This document shows, piece by piece, positions 26,447 through 36,571 of a stretch of DNA of 55,890 nucleotides. Source of the DNA: Alphaproteobacteria bacterium (GTDB lineage Bacteria > Pseudomonadota > Alphaproteobacteria > Reyranellales > Reyranellaceae); assembly GCA_016869975.1 (NCBI GenBank), contig VGCZ01000036.1, forward strand, positions 1 to 55,890. Reading direction: 5' to 3'. A program made the position numbers and the translations under genes. Numbering within the stretch: position 1 is the first letter of the stretch; each line of letters opens with the position of its first letter. The notes below the pieces were generated by a model. It worked only from the letters and a program-made list of their open reading frames with translations. It was not told where the DNA came from and made no database searches.

Positions 26447-28648
26447 ATGAGCACCGATATCGATCTCAAGAAGGCGGAGGCGCTCGAACGCAAGTTCGAC
26501 TCCGAGGTCCGCTTCCGCCCCATCCTGCCGCCGGCGTCGTGGATTGTTGCCGGCCTGCTGTTCGCGCTGTCGTGCTTCCACTTCTACACCGCGGGCTTCG
26601 GGCTGTTGCGCGAGACGACGCATCGCGGCATCCACATGGCCTTCGTCATCGGCCTGATCTTCCTGGTCTTCGCCCTGGTCGGCAGCAAGGCCGACGACGC
26701 GCGCCGGTCCTCGCTGCTGTCGCCCGGCGGCGTGCCGTTGTTCGACTGGCTGCTGATGGTCGCGACGGTCGTGGCGGCGCTCTACATCCCCTTCGTCTTC
26801 CACGACCTGGCGTTTCGCGTCGGCAACCCGCTGAGCATCGACGTGATCATGGGCACGGTGCTGATCGTGGCCGTGCTGGAGGCGACGCGGCGCACCATGG
26901 GCTGGCCGCTGGTGATCATCGCCGGCGTGTTCATCGTCTATGCGCTGGTCGGGCCGTCGATGCCAGGCATCCTCGTGCATCCCGGCGCGACGTGGAACGA
27001 GGTGGTGAACCACCTCTACCTCACCAGCCAGGGCATCTACGGCATCCCGATCGGTGTCGTGGCGACCTACGTGTTCCACTATGTGCTCTTCGGCGTGCTG
27101 GCCATGCGCATCGGCCTCGGCCAGCTCTTCCTCGACCTCGCCATGGCGGTGGCGGGCCGCTATGCCGGCGGTCCGGCCAAAGTCTCGATTTTCGGTTCGG
27201 CGCTGTTCGGCATGATTTCCGGCTCGTCGGTGGCCAACGCCGTGACCGTGGGCTCGCTCACGATCCCGATGATGACGCGGCTGGGCTACAGGAAGCACTT
27301 CGCGGCCGGGGTCGAGGCGACCGCCAGCACTGGCGGACAGATCACGCCGCCGGTGATGGGCGCCGCGGCCTTCCTGATGGTCGAGTATCTCGGCGTGCCG
27401 TACCAGACGATCATCGTCGCGGCGATCCTGCCGGCCTTCATGCATTTCTTCGGCGTCTTCGTGCAGACGCATTTCGAGGCCAAGCGCTATGGCCTGCGCG
27501 GTGTAGCGCCGGAGGATCTGCCGAATCTGCGCCAGTCACTGCGGCGCGACTGGCCGACGCTCATTCCGTTGTTCGGCCTGCTGATCGTGCTGTTCGCCGA
27601 CTACACGCCCTATGTCGCGGCTTTCACCGGCATCCTGCTGTGCCTGGTCGTGGGCTTGGCGCGGCGCACCGCCGGCCGTCCGCCGATCATCGAGGCCGTG
27701 CTGGTCGCGCTGTGGTTCGTGTTCTTCTTCAAGGGTCGCTCGTTCCTGCCGCCATTCTTCGTCGACAACTTCGAGCAGATCAGCGGCGTGCTGATGATCG
27801 CGCTGCTGCTGGCGCTGTGGTGGCTGAACAAGGCACCCAAGCTGCCATGGACCGAGCTGGTCGACGGCTTCGTCGTCGGCGCCAAGTACGCGCTGGCGGT
27901 CGGCGCGGCGGCCGCCTGCGTCGGCATCATCATCGGCATCGTCACGCTCACGGGCGTCGGCTTCAAGATCGCCTTCATCACCGTCGAGGCGGCCAAAGCG
28001 CTGTCGGAGAGCGGGCCGGTCACCGCGGTCGCCGGCCTGCTGGGCTACAGCTCGGGCGAGCAGGCGCTGGTGCTGTTCTTCACCCTGGTGCTGCTGGCCA
28101 TCGTCTGCGTGCTGATGGGCTGCGGCATTCCCACGACCTCGACCTACATCATCATGGTCGCGGTGGCGGCGCCGGCCTTGAAGCTGCTGGGCGTGCCCGA
28201 CCTCGTCGGCCACTTCTTCGTCTTCTATTTCGGCGTGCTGGCCGACATCACGCCGCCCGTGGCCGTCGCCGCCTACGCGGCGGCGAGCATGGCCAATGCC
28301 GATCCGTTCAAGACGGGCAACACTGCCTTCCGCCTGGCGCTGGGCAAGGCGCTGGTGCCCTTCGTCTTCGTCTACTCGCCGGTGATGCTGCTGGTGCTGC
28401 CAGGTTTCAGCTGGGGTGAGTTCGCCGTCACGGTGGGCGGCTGCCTGATCGGCATCGTCATGCTCTCGTCCGCCTTTGCCGGGTGGTTGCTGACCCACAT
28501 GTCGCGATGGGAACGATGGCTGATCGGGCTGGCCTCCATCCCGGTGATCGCGCCCGGCCTGACGCCGACACTCGTTGGCTTGGCCGCGGGCGCGCCAGTG
28601 CTGATCAGCCAGATCGTCAAGGCGCGGCGGATGCCCGCGCCTGCCTGA
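26447..28648 (+). CDS. TRAP transporter fused permease (4TM/12TM)
   Basis: A 733-residue polytopic membrane protein in which the small (DctQ-like) and large (DctM-like) TRAP subunits are fused, as in TAXI systems. About 17-18 hydrophobic segments are present. Large-subunit marks are SGSSVANAVTVGSLTIPMM, TASTGGQITPPVMGAAAFLM and the second half CGIPTTSTYIIMVAVAAPAL with ADITPPVAVAAYAAA. It runs on an ion gradient together with the binding protein upstream. ATG 26447 is chosen; ATG 26417 abuts the hairpin and has no room for a ribosome site, though it cannot be excluded. Confidence 0.9.
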   Translation: MSTDIDLKKAEALERKFDSEVRFRPILPPASWIVAGLLFALSCFHFYTAGFGLLRETTHRGIHMAFVIGLIFLVFALVGSKADDARRSSLLSPGGVPLFDWLLMVATVVAALYIPFVFHDLAFRVGNPLSIDVIMGTVLIVAVLEATRRTMGWPLVIIAGVFIVYALVGPSMPGILVHPGATWNEVVNHLYLTSQGIYGIPIGVVATYVFHYVLFGVLAMRIGLGQLFLDLAMAVAGRYAGGPAKVSIFGSALFGMISGSSVANAVTVGSLTIPMMTRLGYRKHFAAGVEATASTGGQITPPVMGAAAFLMVEYLGVPYQTIIVAAILPAFMHFFGVFVQTHFEAKRYGLRGVAPEDLPNLRQSLRRDWPTLIPLFGLLIVLFADYTPYVAAFTGILLCLVVGLARRTAGRPPIIEAVLVALWFVFFFKGRSFLPPFFVDNFEQISGVLMIALLLALWWLNKAPKLPWTELVDGFVVGAKYALAVGAAAACVGIIIGIVTLTGVGFKIAFITVEAAKALSESGPVTAVAGLLGYSSGEQALVLFFTLVLLAIVCVLMGCGIPTTSTYIIMVAVAAPALKLLGVPDLVGHFFVFYFGVLADITPPVAVAAYAAASMANADPFKTGNTAFRLALGKALVPFVFVYSPVMLLVLPGFSWGEFAVTVGGCLIGIVMLSSAFAGWLLTHMSRWERWLIGLASIPVIAPGLTPTLVGLAAGAPVLISQIVKARRMPAPA

Positions 28649-28650
28649 CT

Positions 28651-28676
28651 ACCTTCCCCCGCTGGCGGGGGAAGGT
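28651..28676. terminator. Palindromic repeat at convergent junction (TRAP/dehydratase)
   Basis: A perfect hairpin, ACCTTCCCCCGC against GCGGGGGAAGGT with a TG loop, starts two bases after the TRAP permease stop and ends six before the end of the opposing dehydratase gene. It is identical in sequence to the hairpin at 15578-15603. Probable bidirectional terminator. Confidence 0.65.
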
Positions 28677-28681
28677 AGGGC

Positions 28682-30451
<1,770 letters not shown>

Positions 30452-30469
30452 GATGTCCTCCCTTGAGCC

Positions 30470-31558
30470 CTACGGCATAGTAGCGCGCTGGATACGCCGT
30501 TCGTCGAGGCCCACGGAGCGGGCGGTGGCGACGAGGCTCGCCCAGGTGTCGTCAGGCAGCGGTATGCCTTCGGCGTTGCGCTTGGCGCGGTAGTGGATCT
30601 CCTGCTCGCCGGGTACCAGCACCTCCTCGTCGGCGCTCACCGGTTTGGAGCCCTTCACGAAGGCGGTGTAGCGGTCGACCTCCGGCCCGAAGAAACCGCT
30701 GGGATCGACCACCTTGGGATCGACGTAGAACGAGAACATGCCATTGGCGAAGGGGCGGTCGAACGCCGTGGCGCCGTTGCCGCTGAGCGCGCCGCCGAGC
30801 AGCTCGCACATGAAGGCGAGGCCCGAGCCCTTGTGCTCGCCGAAGGCGCGGATCGCGCCCTTGCTCTTGCGGTGATCGCGCGGACCCTCGGGCGTATACT
30901 CGCCGTAGAGCACGTGCGGGTCGCCGCTCGCCCTGCCGTCCTGGTCGATCAACGCGTCGTCGGGCACCGGCTTGCCGCCCTGGCTGGCGACCAGCACCTT
31001 GCCCTCGGCGACGATCGAGGTGGCGAAGTCGAGGACCAGCGGGTCGCGGCCGGGGCGGGGGATGCCGACGCAATAGGGCGCGGTCGAGAACCGCCGATCG
31101 ACGCCGCCATAGGGCGCCACCAGCACCGAGCCGGCGGCGTTGACGAAGTGCACCGAGACCAGCCCTTCGGCCGCGGCCATTTCGGCCCAATCGCCGGTGC
31201 GGCCGGTGTGGCCGGCGTTGCGCAGGGCCACGGCGGAGAGCCCGTTGCGCTTGCACTTGTCGATGCCGATGCGCACGGCCTGCGGGCCCACGGTCTGGCC
31301 GAAGCCGAACTTGCCGTCGACCACCGCCAGCACCGGCGTGTCGACCAGCACGTCGACCACGACGTCGGGGTGGATCACCTTGTCGACCAGGGTCTTCACA
31401 TAGCGCGGCACGCGGATGACGCCATGGCTGTCGTGGCCGGTGAGGTTCGACTCGACCAGGTACTGGCCGATGCGTTGGGCCTCGGCCGCCGAGCATCCCG
31501 CGGTGGCGAAGATGTCTCGGACAAATTCCTTGAGATTCAAAGGCTTGATCGTGACCAT
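30470..31558 (-). CDS. Ldh-family (malate/lactate type) NAD(P) dehydrogenase
   Basis: A 362-residue type-2 malate/L-lactate/ureidoglycolate dehydrogenase family protein. Family marks are TGHDSHGVIRVPRY (residues 40-53), RNAGHTGRTGDWAEMAAAEG near 115, APYGG and the Gly-rich FGEHKGSGLAFMCELLGGAL near 245. The family reduces 2-keto acids or oxidises 2-hydroxy acids. Pairing with the sugar-acid dehydratase suggests a step in aldonate or hydroxy-acid use. It is the first gene of a minus-strand pair. Confidence 0.9.
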   Translation of the reverse strand: MVTIKPLNLKEFVRDIFATAGCSAAEAQRIGQYLVESNLTGHDSHGVIRVPRYVKTLVDKVIHPDVVVDVLVDTPVLAVVDGKFGFGQTVGPQAVRIGIDKCKRNGLSAVALRNAGHTGRTGDWAEMAAAEGLVSVHFVNAAGSVLVAPYGGVDRRFSTAPYCVGIPRPGRDPLVLDFATSIVAEGKVLVASQGGKPVPDDALIDQDGRASGDPHVLYGEYTPEGPRDHRKSKGAIRAFGEHKGSGLAFMCELLGGALSGNGATAFDRPFANGMFSFYVDPKVVDPSGFFGPEVDRYTAFVKGSKPVSADEEVLVPGEQEIHYRAKRNAEGIPLPDDTWASLVATARSVGLDERRIQRATMP

Positions 31559-31594
31559 GGACCTGGCTCGTCACACTGTGTAGGGGATGGTGAA

Positions 31595-31622
31595 TGGACG
31601 TTGAACGGCGTTCAGCCTATAT
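31595..31622 (+). promoter_or_regulatory. Promoter with palindromic operator candidate before desaturase gene
   Basis: A perfect odd palindrome TGAACG-G-CGTTCA (31602-31614) lies inside the spacer of a possible promoter, TGGACG at 31595-31600 and CTATAT at 31617-31622 (16-base spacer). It sits between the divergent Ldh-type (minus) and desaturase (plus) genes, 30 bases before the desaturase ATG. Repressor control of one or both is suggested. Confidence 0.4.
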
Positions 31623-31651
31623 GGAAGCCCCCTTTGAAGAGGACTGACCGG

Positions 31652-32644
31652 ATGGTCGCCGATACTGCGCCCAACGCGGCGTTCACCCACAGCGACACGC
31701 CGCTGCCGCACCCGGAGCGGGCGAAGCGGATTCTGGCGGCGCATCCCGAGGTGCGCGCACTGTTCGAGCGCGATCCCTGGTCGGTGTTGTGGACGGTGTT
31801 GCTGGTGGCGCTGCAGGTCGGCGTCGCGATCGGGCTGACGCTGCTCGACGCGCCGTGGTGGGCGATCGTACTCGCCGCTTACGTCGTCGGCGCCTTCGTC
31901 AATCATGCCCTGTTCGTGCTGATCCACGACTACACGCACAACGCCATCTTCAAGACCGCCAACGCCAATCGCCTGGGCTCGATCCTCGCCAATGTCCCGA
32001 TCGTCTTTCCGGCGGCGATCGGCTTTCGCAATTACCACCTGCTGCACCACAAGTATCTCGGCATCCCCGGCCTCGACGCCGACGTGCCGACGCAGAACGA
32101 GGCGCGCTGGGTGGGCAATAGTCCGTGGCGCAAGACGTTCTGGCTCAGCATGTTCTGGGCGGTGCAGGGCATCCTGCGGCCGACCACGGTGAAGGCGATC
32201 CGCACCGTCGACGGCTGGGTGGTGTTCAACGCCTTGGCCATGGCGGCGGCGATGGCGCCGATCGTCTGGTTCTTCGGCTGGTGGCCGGTCGCCTACCTGT
32301 TCCTGTCGACGATCTTCTCCCTTGGCGTGCACCCGGTGGGCGCGCGCTGGATCCAGGAGCACTATGTGTTCAAGGAAGGGCAGGAGACCTATTCCTATTA
32401 CGGCCCGCTGAACAAGCTGTCGTTCAACATGGGCTACCACAACGAGCACCACGACTTCCCGCAGGTGCCGTGGTCGAGGCTGCCGGCGGTACGCGCGGCG
32501 GCGCCGGAATTCTACGACCACCTCTATCACCACAAATCGTGGACCAGGCTGCTGTTCCACGTGCTCTTCAGCCGCAAGTTCCGGCTGCACAATCGCATCG
32601 TGCGGCCAATGCCCGAGGGCATGAAGGACGTGGTCGCGGTGTGA
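31652..32644 (+). CDS. Dihydroceramide Delta4-desaturase-like membrane desaturase
   Basis: A 330-residue membrane di-iron desaturase. His boxes are HDYTH (92-96), HLLHH (129-133) and HNEHH (263-267). The region around the third box (EHYVFKEGQETYSYYGPLNK, then FNMGYHNEHHDFPQVPW) is close to human/plant DEGS enzymes. The N-terminal segment TDTPLPHPERAKRILAAHPE-like (residues 14-33) matches the sphingolipid desaturase N-terminal domain. Four or more hydrophobic helices are present. It would insert a trans double bond in a ceramide or related long-chain lipid. No sphingolipid synthesis genes lie in the window. Confidence 0.88.
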   Translation: MVADTAPNAAFTHSDTPLPHPERAKRILAAHPEVRALFERDPWSVLWTVLLVALQVGVAIGLTLLDAPWWAIVLAAYVVGAFVNHALFVLIHDYTHNAIFKTANANRLGSILANVPIVFPAAIGFRNYHLLHHKYLGIPGLDADVPTQNEARWVGNSPWRKTFWLSMFWAVQGILRPTTVKAIRTVDGWVVFNALAMAAAMAPIVWFFGWWPVAYLFLSTIFSLGVHPVGARWIQEHYVFKEGQETYSYYGPLNKLSFNMGYHNEHHDFPQVPWSRLPAVRAAAPEFYDHLYHHKSWTRLLFHVLFSRKFRLHNRIVRPMPEGMKDVVAV

Positions 32645-32647
32645 GTT

Positions 32648-32673
32648 ACCTTCCCCCGCCAGCGGGGGAAGGT
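32648..32673. terminator. Palindromic repeat at convergent junction (desaturase/SDR)
   Basis: ACCTTCCCCCGC and GCGGGGGAAGGT with a CA loop form a perfect hairpin three bases after the desaturase stop and five before the end of the opposing SDR gene. It is the inverse-loop version of the copy at 28651-28676. Probable bidirectional terminator without T-run. Confidence 0.65.
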
Positions 32674-32678
32674 AGTCA

Positions 32679-33449
32679 TCACACCTTCACGTGCGGCTGG
32701 TTCAGGCTGGCGATGTAGCCGCGATTGTGCGTCGGGCTAATCACCAGCTCGTTGATCACCACGTGCGCGGGCATGCAGGCGATGTAGCGGATAAGATCGC
32801 CGCAATCCTCCGACTGCACCATCTTGGCGCGGTCTTCCTTGCTCACCGGCACCGGCCGCTTGTCGAGGATCGGTGTCGCCACCTCGCCAGGGCAGAAGGC
32901 GCAGGAGCGGATGCCGTTGACGCACTCCTCCATGTTGATGGTGTGACTCATCGCCACCACGCCATGCTTGGCGGCGTTGTAGACCGAGCCGCTCACAAGG
33001 CCCGGCCAGCGACCGGCCCAGGACGAAGTGTGGATCATCAGGCCGCCCTTCTGCTTGCGCATCATCGGCAGCACCGCGGTGACGCAGTAGAAGGCGCTCG
33101 ACAGATTGGCGCCGACCACCAGGTCGATGCCCTCCGGCGTCAGCTTCTTGAAGCTGCGGTCGCCGATGTTCAGGCCGGCGTTGTTGATCAGGATGTCGCA
33201 GCGTCCGAACTTCTTCTCGATCGCCTGGGCGATGCGGTTGACCACGCCAGACTTCATCATGTCGCCGGCCTGGATCACTGCCTTGCCGCCGGCCTTCTTG
33301 ATGGTCGCCGCCGTCTCCTCCAGCGGCGCCTTGCGCCGGCCGGTCAGGACGACCGTCGCGCCCTCGCTGGCGAGCGAAATCGCCGCCGCCTGGCCGATGC
33401 CGGTACCCGCGCCGGTGACCCACGCGACCTTGCCGTTCAAAGCGCCCAT
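32679..33449 (-). CDS. Short-chain dehydrogenase/reductase
   Basis: A 256-residue classical SDR. The cofactor motif is TGAGTGIG (residues 12-19), NNAG is at 89-92, the catalytic Ser143 is in HTSSWAG, and Tyr157 and Lys161 are in YNAAK. Arg at the end of the second strand (LTGRRKAP) favours NADP(H). It lies 79 bases downstream of the sugar ABC ATPase gene on the same strand, so it may oxidise or reduce the imported sugar or polyol. Confidence 0.9.
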   Translation of the reverse strand: MGALNGKVAWVTGAGTGIGQAAAISLASEGATVVLTGRRKAPLEETAATIKKAGGKAVIQAGDMMKSGVVNRIAQAIEKKFGRCDILINNAGLNIGDRSFKKLTPEGIDLVVGANLSSAFYCVTAVLPMMRKQKGGLMIHTSSWAGRWPGLVSGSVYNAAKHGVVAMSHTINMEECVNGIRSCAFCPGEVATPILDKRPVPVSKEDRAKMVQSEDCGDLIRYIACMPAHVVINELVISPTHNRGYIASLNQPHVKV

Positions 33450-33528
33450 GACGTTTCTCCCCTCGATTGGATCGCCTGAAATGGAAAGCGGCGCCGCAGG
33501 GGCGCCGCGATCGAATCCCTGACGACGC

Positions 33529-34629
33529 TCAGAGGACCTGCTCGGTCTTGTCGTCGATCAGATGCATGTTGGCCATGTCGGCGCAGAGCTTCATCGTCTG
33601 GCTCTCGCGCGCACCGGCGTTGGGATTGACGCGGCCGCAGATATCGATGCCGTTGATCGCGAAGTAGACCAGCGTCTCCATGCCCATGGGCTCGGTGACG
33701 TCGAGCTTCACGTCGAAGGTTTGCATGTCGGCCTCGAGGTGCGGGCGCGTCTCGGTGAGATGCTCCGGCCGCAGGCCGAACAGCAGGCCGGGCTTGCCGA
33801 CATGGGGGCGATAGCGGGCCGTGCGCGAGGCCGGCACCGCCAGGCTGAGCGTGTCCGACAGCCTGACCTTCAGCGCGTCGCCCGAAGCCTCGAGCTGGCA
33901 GGGCACCATGTTCATCGCCGGAGAGCCGATGAAGCCTGCCACGAACTTGGTCTTGGGCGAGTGGTAGAGCTCGTTGGGCGGGCCGACCTGCTCGATGTTG
34001 CCGCCGTTCATCACGACCACGCGGTCGGCCAGGGTCATCGCCTCGATCTGGTCGTGCGTGACGTAGACCGTGGTCGTGCGCACCTTCTGGTGCACCTTCT
34101 TGATCTCGGTGCGCATCTGCACGCGCAGCTTCGCGTCGAGGTTCGAGAGCGGCTCGTCGAACAGGAACACCTTGGGGTCGCGCACGATGGCGCGGCCCAT
34201 GGCGACGCGCTGACGCTGGCCACCGGAGAGCTGCTTGGGCTTGCGGTCAAGCAGCTCGGTGATGTCGAGAATCTGCGCCGCCTGGCGAACCCGCTGGTCG
34301 ATGATGTCCTTGGGCGTGCGCTTGAGCTTGAGCCCGAACGACATGTTCTCGTAGACGTTCATATGCGGGTAGAGCGCGTAGTTCTGGAACACCATGGCGA
34401 TGTCCCGGTCCTTCGGCGGCACGTCGTTGACCACGTCGCCGCCGATGGCGATGTCGCCGTCGGTGATCTCCTCCAGGCCGGCGATCATGCGCAGGGTCGT
34501 GCTCTTGCCGCAGCCTGACGGGCCGACGAGGACCACGAATTCCTTGTCCATGATGTCGAGGTCGATGCCGCGGACGGCCAGCACCTCGTCGTACTTCTTG
34601 ACGACCTTGCGCAACGTTACTTGAGCCAT
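33529..34629 (-). CDS. Carbohydrate ABC transporter ATPase (MalK/UgpC type)
   Basis: A 366-residue ATPase. Walker A is GPSGCGKST (residues 36-44), signature [19 protein letters not shown], Walker [17 protein letters not shown] and switch [18 protein letters not shown]. Residues from about 235 form the MalK-type regulatory/TOBE part, including [11 protein letters not shown]. It energises the two permeases encoded upstream. It starts six bases after the end of the second permease gene. Confidence 0.93.
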   Translation of the reverse strand: MAQVTLRKVVKKYDEVLAVRGIDLDIMDKEFVVLVGPSGCGKSTTLRMIAGLEEITDGDIAIGGDVVNDVPPKDRDIAMVFQNYALYPHMNVYENMSFGLKLKRTPKDIIDQRVRQAAQILDITELLDRKPKQLSGGQRQRVAMGRAIVRDPKVFLFDEPLSNLDAKLRVQMRTEIKKVHQKVRTTTVYVTHDQIEAMTLADRVVVMNGGNIEQVGPPNELYHSPKTKFVAGFIGSPAMNMVPCQLEASGDALKVRLSDTLSLAVPASRTARYRPHVGKPGLLFGLRPEHLTETRPHLEADMQTFDVKLDVTEPMGMETLVYFAINGIDICGRVNPNAGARESQTMKLCADMANMHLIDDKTEQVL

Positions 34630-34635
34630 AGCCGA

Positions 34636-35550
34636 CTAACCCTTCGTTGCGCCGGCCGTCAGGCCCGCGATGTAGTAGTCCATGAGGAAGGCGTAGATGA
34701 TCAGCGGCGGCGCGGCACCGAGCAGGGCGCCGGCCATGATCTGGCCCCAGTTGAACACGTCGCCCTTGATCAAGGTGGTGATGATGCCTACGGGCAGCAC
34801 CAGCTCCTTGGTCGAGGTCGTGAACGCGAGCGGATAGAGGAACTGTGCCCATGACACGGTGAAGGCGAAGATGGTGGCGGCGATCAGACCGGGCAGCGCC
34901 ACGGGAATGAAGATCTTGGTCAGCGTCTGGAACCAGGTGGCGCCGTCGATCAGGGCAGCCTCGTCCAGCTCCTTGGGGATCGAGGCGAAGTACCCGATCA
35001 TGATCCAGGTGCAGAACGGCACCGTCAGCGTCGGGTAGAGGATGATCATCGTCCACCAGTGGTTCATCAGCTGGATGCCGAACGTGTCATTCACCCAGGC
35101 GAACATCTTGAACAGGGGGATGAAGAGAAGCGTCTCGGGAATCAGGTAGGTCAGGAAGACGCCGGTGGCGAGCGTCGCGGAGCCCCAGAACTTCATGCGC
35201 GCCAACGCAAAGGCAGCGACGACGCTGATCATCATGGTGATGGTCACGACGCAGACCGAGATCAGCGCCGAATTGAGGAAGAAGGTGAGGAAGACATTGT
35301 CGGTGAGCAGGCCGATGTAGTTCGACAGAGTCGGATCGAACACCCACCAGGGATTGATCTCCGCCGAGATCTCCGCGCTGCTCTTCAGCGACGTGACAAA
35401 CATGTAGATCGGCGGCGTCAGGAAGAAGATCGCGAAAAGGGTCAGGAAGAAATACGACCAGCGCAGCGCCCAGCGCCGATCGCGGCTCATGCTGCCGTAG
35501 CGCGGACGAGTCGGCGCTCCCGGGGAGGTGGTGATCGTGGCGTCGGCCAT
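34636..35550 (-). CDS. Carbohydrate ABC permease (MalG type)
   Basis: A 304-residue inner-membrane permease with about six hydrophobic helices. The docking loop is SIPKELDEAALIDGATWFQT near residue 190, followed by KIFIPVALPGLIA. The long charged N-terminus (about 35 residues) precedes the first helix, YFFLTLFAIFFLTPPIYMF. It overlaps the stop/start boundary of the other permease by one base, showing tight coupling. Confidence 0.92.
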   Translation of the reverse strand: MADATITTSPGAPTRPRYGSMSRDRRWALRWSYFFLTLFAIFFLTPPIYMFVTSLKSSAEISAEINPWWVFDPTLSNYIGLLTDNVFLTFFLNSALISVCVVTITMMISVVAAFALARMKFWGSATLATGVFLTYLIPETLLFIPLFKMFAWVNDTFGIQLMNHWWTMIILYPTLTVPFCTWIMIGYFASIPKELDEAALIDGATWFQTLTKIFIPVALPGLIAATIFAFTVSWAQFLYPLAFTTSTKELVLPVGIITTLIKGDVFNWGQIMAGALLGAAPPLIIYAFLMDYYIAGLTAGATKG

Positions 35551-36479
35551 CAGACTTCACTCCCCCGCTTGTTGATGTCGCGCAGGATGATCGTGGCGCC
35601 GACCGCGAGGATCGGCACCATGAACAGTGACACCGCCGCGCCAAGCGGGATGTCGCCGCTCTCGATGCCGAGCCGGAAAGCCCATGTCGCGAACAGGTGC
35701 GTGGTGTTCAACGGGTCGCCGCGCGTGAGCACGCGCACGATGTCGAAATTGGCGAAGGTGAGGATGGTCGAGAACAGCGCCGTGATGGCGATGATGTTCC
35801 GCATCATCGGCAGGTTAATGTACCAGATGCGCTGCCACCAGCTCGCGCCGTCGATCTCCGCCGCCTCGTGCAGCTGCTCGGGCACGGATTTCAGCGCCGC
35901 CAGATACATGATCATGAAAAACGGCGCGCCGATCCAGACATTGACCAGGATGACGCAGAAGCGCGCCCAGCCGGTCTCACCCAGCCAGGGGATCGGGCCG
36001 ATGCCGAGCGGCTCGAGCAGCCAGTTGAAGGCGCTGTAGGACGAATCGAACAGCCACAGCCAGGACAGCGTGCTCATCGCCGCCGGAATGACCCAAGGCA
36101 CCAGCAGCATGCCGCGCCACTTGCGCTGCTTTTTGCCGGGGATGTTGTTCACCAAGTGGGCGACGACGAATCCGATGAACGCCTTGAAGACGACGGCCGA
36201 TATGGCGAACAGGCAGGACTGCCAGACGACCATCCAGAACGTATCGCGGCTGAACAGGAAGTCGAAGTTCTTGAACCAGACGAACTTGGTCATCGCCTTG
36301 TTGAGCATGGCGAGGTAGAGCGCGTAACCGGCCGGATAGGCGACCAGGGTGAAGATCAGGACGATCAGCGGCAACGTCATCAAGAAAGCGATGGTCGACT
36401 TGCGCTGCATGAGTTTCTGCAGGCCGCTTCGCTTGTCCGCGCTGCTGGCGGCGGACACCCGGAGAGCGGTATCGGCCAT
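35550..36479 (-). CDS. Carbohydrate ABC permease (MalF type)
   Basis: A 309-residue permease with about six hydrophobic helices. The docking loop is SVPEQLHEAAEIDGASWWQR near residue 210, followed by IWYINLPMMRNIIAI. The N-terminal 25 residues are polar and include a basic cluster. It is the first permease of the sugar importer and begins 92 bases after the binding-protein gene. Confidence 0.92.
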   Translation of the reverse strand: MADTALRVSAASSADKRSGLQKLMQRKSTIAFLMTLPLIVLIFTLVAYPAGYALYLAMLNKAMTKFVWFKNFDFLFSRDTFWMVVWQSCLFAISAVVFKAFIGFVVAHLVNNIPGKKQRKWRGMLLVPWVIPAAMSTLSWLWLFDSSYSAFNWLLEPLGIGPIPWLGETGWARFCVILVNVWIGAPFFMIMYLAALKSVPEQLHEAAEIDGASWWQRIWYINLPMMRNIIAITALFSTILTFANFDIVRVLTRGDPLNTTHLFATWAFRLGIESGDIPLGAAVSLFMVPILAVGATIILRDINKRGSEV

Positions 36480-36571
36480 GGCGTGCTCCTAACCTCTTGC
36501 TTACAACCTGATGAGAAGCGACAGGTCCGGGAGCACCGCCGACCGCGGTGCTCCCGGAGATCGCCGGTGGG

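Noticed and set aside
26188-28419. 743-codon frame overlapping the TRAP permease in another frame
   Set aside because: Arg/Gly/Pro-rich composition without motifs, while the overlapping frame is a clear TRAP permease.
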